Part shown: positions 59,901 through 64,000 of the stretch, piece after piece | How positions within the stretch are numbered: position 1 is the first letter of the stretch | Layout: the number at the start of each line of letters is the position of its first letter | Source of the DNA: Astrocystis sublimbata | Lineage: Eukaryota; Ascomycota; Sordariomycetes; Xylariales; Xylariaceae | Direction: 5' to 3' | Assembly: GCA_022453515.1 (NCBI GenBank) | Contig: JAJNNY010000002.1 | Location: forward strand, 868,001-932,000 | DNA: 64,000 bases | Program-made: the position numbers and the translations under genes | The notes under the pieces: model-generated | Database searches by the model: none | What the model saw: the letters and a program-made list of their open reading frames with translations, nothing else | What the model was told of the DNA's origin: nothing

Positions 59901-60231
59901 CGGTGCTCTCAGCGTTGCCGGTGCCTATGGTGCGGCCATGTTTGTTATTGCTCGGAGGTACAAGCGCAAGAAGCAACGTCACCAGCGAAGCAGCTCTCTT
60001 TCGGCCACCGATGAGATGCGCCAGCCGGGCAGCCCTGCTCTGATGGGCGGTGCACTTCTCAGCCGCGATTTCACGAGCAGCCCCGGTGGCTATGGTGCTG
60101 GTTATGGCGCCACAGCCGGAGGAAATATGCGCAACAGTCAGGGCAGCGGAAGAAGCGGTACAAACCACTCGGCACGCACGGCCAACATCTCGGCGCCTGT
60201 TGCGGCTGAAAACTCTCTGGGATGGAATTGA
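56917..60231 (+). CDS. MSB2: Msb2-like transmembrane signalling mucin
   Basis: A plasma-membrane mucin sensor that acts above Cdc42 and MAP kinase pathways for filamentous growth, osmotic sensing and, in plant and insect pathogens, appressorium formation. The single exon encodes 1104 aa. The start is the ATG at 56917; the longer frame opens only on TTG. A signal peptide covers residues 1-21 or so (SIVAVAFVAAASVVVAEA). About 800 Ser/Thr-rich residues follow, with repeats of the type GGLIPDITSLIPLPTANSTE between 58060 and 58740 that carry N-glycosylation sequons. The conserved membrane-proximal domain (QISFLYGEHYMHLVENPKAA, VMYSIRPYDTLSTLGYITSQ) begins near residue 838. A transmembrane helix lies at about 990-1012 (AIGALSVAGAYGAAMFVIA), then ARRYKRKK and a tail of about 90 residues with SPALMGGALLS, as in Msb2. 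A long antisense frame overlaps and is rejected. Confidence 0.93.
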   Translation: MHTQSIVAVAFVAAASVVVAEAEDKPKIYFPRQVKRVFTNTTIPITSAASESSSSETLLATTSEKRDTLSDILSSLGLGQDTSSDTDSSTVTTVTIPTSTSASKSSSDSDSETTKPTTATTSKDADSTTPATSDKDSTSSSEKESETVKEKTTTSDASTATDSPLLSVPGLSLTLPGLDPVSSTEPTANVTSAATATSSDDVTSSSTPTSTTSSGILLFPTGVVTETSTPTPSSTEASSETSTSSSGGLLDGVTSLVGTLLPGPSTTESTSISAIKETTTKETEVATTTAASTTKEIEGTTTTTSASTTKETEGATTTSASATKETSTGGLLDGVTSLVGTLLPEPTSTESTSPSATKETSAKETKAATTTTAAASDATPTSSSSSDGGLIPDLTIIPVPTVNTTESSTTAAAATTTAATTVAAETTASATLTSSSDGGLIPDLTSLIPLPTANSTEPDATATATATSSSTSTGGLIPDITSLIPIPTVNATETATTGTATPTLSTSSDGGLIPDITSLIPLPTANSTESSTEVSNTATPTPSASSTTSGLIPDITSLIPVPTANSTESSITATPTPSSAATTTSSLIPDITSLIPLPTGNGTESTATPTQSSTESGVVSTSTFVPTASTPVPTPSGNGTDVTSSSETVSVPVTLPPSSTPISTPIANGTSTTPPVTSATLPPSSSQIPSNSTTDIPTSTPSPVTSSSSAVVTSSSVSIPLNTTEPTSEPATSSSSSIAVSTSSLPLTTSDVVIPTATTTAAPSPTSSKSLVTSIVATATITDSQSWLPTSLIIQEPTGTVTTGSIATTATGFPTTLPMQISPASTNAPQPPDSQMIQISFLYGEHYMHLVENPKAAAQLFQVLPGALAYGVGLEAKDIVMYSIRPYDTLSTLGYITSQALMWFPNSKVNQLADDIKTPNAALYNQDNSLNGNLTSQINPAIPIWIGSGLDGSTNAGAGGKPNDDGGSGSSDPFGGEGGGETTAAQKGTTAGIAIGALSVAGAYGAAMFVIARRYKRKKQRHQRSSSLSATDEMRQPGSPALMGGALLSRDFTSSPGGYGAGYGATAGGNMRNSQGSGRSGTNHSARTANISAPVAAENSLGWN
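58060..58740 (+). repeat. Intragenic repeats in the MSB2 mucin domain
   Basis: Six imperfect copies of a unit built on GLIPD(I/L)TSLIP(L/V/I)PT-N-(S/T)TE, separated by Ser/Thr/Ala-rich spacers, are read in the translated frame. Two copies of another unit (GGLLDGVTSLVGTLLP) lie further upstream, near 57655 and 57902. Each main unit ends in or near an Asn-X-Ser/Thr sequon. Mucin repeats of this kind often vary in number between strains. Confidence 0.85.
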
Positions 60232-61287
60232 ACGTGAACGAATTGTGTATGAATGCACGTCAAAGCCATTTTATTAGTACTTATTTTTTCACCTTTCTAT
60301 ACTTGGATACCCTTTCTGGTGAACTTGCTACAGCTAGCGCACCTCACTATCTCAGCGGGAGCGGCCCAAGCAGTCACTATGAAAATGCGATCAGGTTCGA
60401 GCCAATGGCTCCTTCGTTTTCTTGAACTACACATCCAGCACCGTTGAGGACCTTGGCCCACCCTTTTTTGCCGGCTGAGATCTGGTGCTCATGTGATTTT
60501 TATCTAATCCATTTGCTCATACTGAAATTAAAAAGAAGATAAACCACCGAGGCTCTCGGGTCGTTACGGGCAGCGGTTACAAGAGAGTAGGGTGATTGGA
60601 GTGGGATGATGAGGGGCTTGAAAGGGGTCTGCCGCAGCGACGCACCATAGATCTGTACAATACAAGCGTTGCCCATATCGCGAGTGGACGTGCTGGCAGA
60701 AGGTGACACGACCAAGGCAGTGCCCCGATTCTACGAAGTCCTCAGAGTAATGCAAATATTGATGAATAGACTAAAAGAAAACTTCCCAATACTATTGCAG
60801 TAGAACACTTTGAATTGTGCCAGATGTGCTATCTCGATCATTCTAAAGGTGTGGCCATTGCCCCTGTATGATTTTCTTTTGCACGCGGCCTTTTGTAGAT
60901 GCATAGCTGCGTCCATTCTCAACTATTGGGCTAGAGGAGGCTTGGCCCTGGCATAACCGGTTTAAGATAGGGGTTCGGATGGGGGGTGTGGCTGGCTGAC
61001 AAGACTGCTACAGTCAGTACCTAGGTTAACCAATGCCAAGCCGACTCAGTCCGTCTTGTATCATGACCACGACGACCACCACAACAACAACTCGACGCAG
61101 TGGCACTTAGCTGGTTACGTTTCAGCAGTACATTCTGACCCTTATTGCAGTCCGGTCTTGCACATACTTAGAGATCAGGGTTACCCGAATCCTGTATGAC
61201 GTAATCCTATATTTCCTTTCAACTATGAACCCGCATCATAAGCACTGTTGTCGTTGAGGCCGTTTGTCTGCCACTCTGTCTGGGCAC
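60232..61287. other. Intergenic between MSB2 and MFS transporter
   Basis: About 1 kb with no coding frame supported. It holds the 3' end of the mucin gene and the promoter of the transporter. An imperfect TACCTAGGTT lies at 61019-61028, about 260 bp before the transporter ATG. Confidence 0.55.
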
Positions 61288-63337
61288 ATGCGTGCGCCCT
61301 CGTCCATCGCCATGGCACGACACCAGACAGCGACTACAGCCGAAGTCGAGCAGTCGCAAAGCAGCCCCAGCTCGTCGGGACGTTTGAACATCAGTGGGCG
61401 GGCGACGCCCGGAAGCGAGGCCGCGTCGAGTTCGGATCTCTTCAACTGGGTCAGCAGCGCTGGGCCACGACGATCTCATGACGGGGATGATGAAGATGGG
61501 AATGAGGACGGCGAAGCCTACGAGCTTAAAGAGTTTCATGGCAATGGTATTCGACACGGTGGGTATGACGAGGACGATGATGAGGAAGGCCGAGGCATGA
61601 GCAGGAGGAGTCGAGGGCGGTTGAGCGACAGCAGCAGCGTGGCTAGCTTCCAGCTCTACACACCTGACGAGGAGAGAGCTGTTGTGAGGAAGCTGGATCG
61701 TCGGCTTGTGCTGTTCCTGGCGTTCTGCTACATGCTGTCCTTTGTGGACCGGTCAAGTGCGTTCCTATGCTTCTTTTTCTCACTTTCGCTCCGATCTCGT
61801 ATAGTGACGACCTACGAGTTTCCCTCTTCCCCAAAAGACAAACGTCTGATCTTTAGCAGATATAGGCAATGCTCGGATCGCAGGCATGGAGCAAGATTTA
61901 CAGTCTACGCCGCCTAACGAGCACTACTTCGAATGGGCACTGCGCGCTTTCTACTTCGCCTACATCTTGTTTGAGTGGATGACGCTCTTGTGGCGCATCG
62001 TGCCCCCGCACATCTACGTGTCTTTAATTGTGTTATCATGGGGCATCATCGCCTCGTTGCAGGCTGTCGTTACGAGTTATCCGTTGCTGATAGCGCTGCG
62101 CGTGCTCTTGGGCATTGGCGAAGCTGGCTTTGCGGGAGTTCCTTTTTATCTGTCATTCTTCTTCAAGAGACGCGAGTTGGCGTTCAGAACCGCGCTCTTC
62201 ATTTCTGGTCAGTTCTCTAGTCTCCTATGCGTGCCCACGGCTAGATGCTTCGTCTTCCATCAAAATCCATGTCTCCTGGGAGTACAATCTGACGTTGATG
62301 CAGCTGCTCCGCTCGCATCCGCATTTGCCGGCTTCATAGCATCCCTCATAATTTGGCTTGGGGACAGCTTGCCGATCGCTTCCTGGCGGCTTCTGTTTCT
62401 TATTGAGGGGTTCCCCTCAATCATCGTCGCAACCATAGCGTGGGGCGTTATACCCGATGCTCCGGAAACGACGCCGTACCTGCGCCCACGAGAGCGCAAG
62501 ATCGCCCTTCTGCGCATGCAGCACGAGAAAGCGGACCAAGACACCGGCCACAGACGGTCCTCGTTTTCATCGACATCGACGCGTCAGAAGAAGCCGGCGT
62601 CCTCGACCTCGGGCCTCAAGGCCAAGGAGGTTCTTTCCGTTTTCAAAGACCCCAAAGCCTGGCTGACGGCCTTTATGCTCTTCCTCGCCAACATGGCCTA
62701 CAGCACCATGCCGGCCTTCCTTCCCACTATCCTCAAGGACATGGGCCATAGCGAGCTGACGGCAGAAGCCCTGTCGGCGCCGCCGCATCTGCTTGCCTTC
62801 GTTGTTGTCATTCTCACCGCCTACTTTTCGGATCGTGCCGAGACCCGCTCGCCCTTCATCGCGGCGCATGCGCTGCTCTCGGCATCCGGGTACCTCGTGC
62901 TCGCCCTCGCGCGGCCCCTCGGAGACGGCATCATCAGCCCCACGGTGCGCTACCTCGCCGTGTATCCGGCGGCCGTAGGCTTCTTCAGCGTCGTCGTCCT
63001 GGTGCTCGCGTGGTCTGTGAACAACCAGCCGAGCGAAGGACGCAGGGGCGGCGGGTTCGCGCTTCTCCAGATCGTCGGACAGTTCGGCCCGCTTCTCGGC
63101 GCGCAGCTGTACCCGGATCGCGACGCACCGTACTTCGAGACGGGCATGTGGGCTTGCGCGGCGGCCATGGCTGGCGTGGCGGTGCTTTCGATGGTCTTGA
63201 GGGTCTATCTGCTATGGTTGAATCGCAAATTGGACAGGGAGGAAGGCCAGACAGGGGGCCAGGATGTGGAAGCAGAGATCGAGAGGCTTGTGGGCTCAGA
63301 GAGTAAGGAGAGGGCTAAGTTCAGATATATACTGTGA
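61288..63337 (+). CDS. MFS transporter, anion:cation symporter (Dal5-like) family
   Basis: Three exons (61288-61756, 61860-62207, 62304-63337) join in phase 1 at both junctions to give about 616 aa. The first membrane helix and loop read LVLFLAFCYMLSFVDRSN, then IGNARIAGMEQDL across intron 1. This is the signature of the fungal ACS family, which includes Dal5 allantoate, Tna1 nicotinate and related organic-anion permeases. Further family motifs are RVLLGIGEAGFAGVPFYLSF and FKRRELAFRTALFISAAPLA across intron 2. About 12 hydrophobic segments can be counted. The substrate cannot be told. The N-terminus is unusually long, about 138 residues before the first helix, Ser-rich then strongly acidic (YDEDDDEEGRG). 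An alternative start at the ATG at 61312 would shorten it by eight residues. Confidence 0.9.
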
Positions 63338-64000
63338 TCGGCCAACCACAACCTCTGTCTCATTAAAGTTCTATAGTGCCGCACGGCTGTTCAAGTTTGA
63401 ATTGGCATCTGGGCAGTTCGTATTGCATGATTGATTGTTCAGTAGAGAGGCAGCAAAGTTCTACTAGTAGAACGCGCGAGTTGATATTCTGTCTCGCAAT
63501 ATTTTACCAAGATTTACCAAGATTGACAGGACATACAACTTGACGCTATGTATGAAGTTTGTTTCGTGAAAGAGGGAATACATGTAAGCCTAGCTACAGA
63601 CACTAACTAAACGTCATTCCCTCAGTCATGCTGGCGGTGCCCCTACATACATAGGTACCCCTATTATATAGCTCCAGCATGTCATGATGATGGCCTGTCA
63701 TGTCGGGTCTAAGTCAGTTGCAAGTTCTGATCTTTTCGTCCAATAGTATTTCCATTTCCGACGGGGTTGGCTGATTAAGCCGACACGTTCTATTCTAGCG
63801 CGCCGTGGGTGTATAGATGGGAATTCGGCAAAGCAGGTCTCGAAAATCACATACCGCTTGCACAACATACCGGACTCGGGTATGTCGAGGCCTGAATGAC
63901 GTAAATGTTGGGTAGGAGGTATCTTACATCTGCAGGAACCGGCGACGTGGGAATCCTCGTATGGATCTCGTCGCTCCGGAGGTCCGACGATTACCGCAAG
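63338..64000. other. Right-edge intergenic sequence
   Basis: No gene seen in the last 660 bp. Presumably this is the transporter 3' end and spacer. No further exact TACCTAGGTA copy is present here, only half sites (cataggtacccc near 63650). Confidence 0.55.

Overview
The window is nuclear DNA of a filamentous ascomycete (Pezizomycotina, most likely a Sordariomycete). Genes are interrupted by short introns (mostly 48-150 nt) with GT donors, CTAAC/CTGAC-like branch sites and AG acceptors. Recognisable products are eukaryotic and fungal: Mak21/Noc1, APS kinase, V-ATPase subunit C, Trm1, FKBP12, an Msb2-type signalling mucin, F-box proteins and an intron-containing tRNA-Pro. Species cannot be fixed from sequence alone.

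Layout. 1.4-4.8 kb: MAK21/NOC1 (+), convergent with a four-exon 144-aa protein of unknown function (-, 5.0-5.8 kb). That gene is divergent from a PrhM/AusD-like SAM methyltransferase (+, 6.3-7.3 kb). 8.2-8.6 kb: small putative membrane protein (-). 10.1-11.1 kb: mitochondrial-type hotdog thioesterase (+). 12.0-13.0 kb: APS kinase (+), tail-to-tail with V-ATPase subunit C (-, 13.3-14.8 kb). 16.8-19.8 kb: AT-hook, Q/S/P-rich nuclear protein (+). 22.1-23.7 kb: F-box protein (-). 23.7-32.1 kb: about 8.4 kb with no supportable gene. 32.1-33.3 kb: fungal-type protein of unknown function (+). 33.3-37.1 kb: AT-rich, gene-free. 37.1-39.2 kb: TRM1 (+), convergent with a second F-box protein with an acidic tail (-, 39.7-41.4 kb). 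A perfect 24-copy 7-bp minisatellite lies just upstream of that start. 42-46 kb: AT-rich, with tRNA-Pro(CGG) and a gene remnant. 46.5-47.3 kb: FKBP12 in six exons. 47.3-56.9 kb: about 9.6 kb without a supportable gene. 56.9-60.2 kb: MSB2-like mucin (+). 61.3-63.3 kb: MFS transporter (+).

How the genes relate. This is mostly a run of unrelated housekeeping genes: ribosome assembly, sulfate activation, vacuolar acidification, tRNA modification, protein folding. A few regulatory or surface genes are scattered among them, and there is no operon-like or biosynthetic-cluster logic. The lone methyltransferase of a meroterpenoid-tailoring family has no synthase beside it. The most striking non-genic signal is the exact palindrome TACCTAGGTA. 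I found at least 12 copies, all outside coding exons, and several lie 200-600 bp upstream of start codons. No transposon with recognisable coding capacity, CRISPR array or virus-like element was found.
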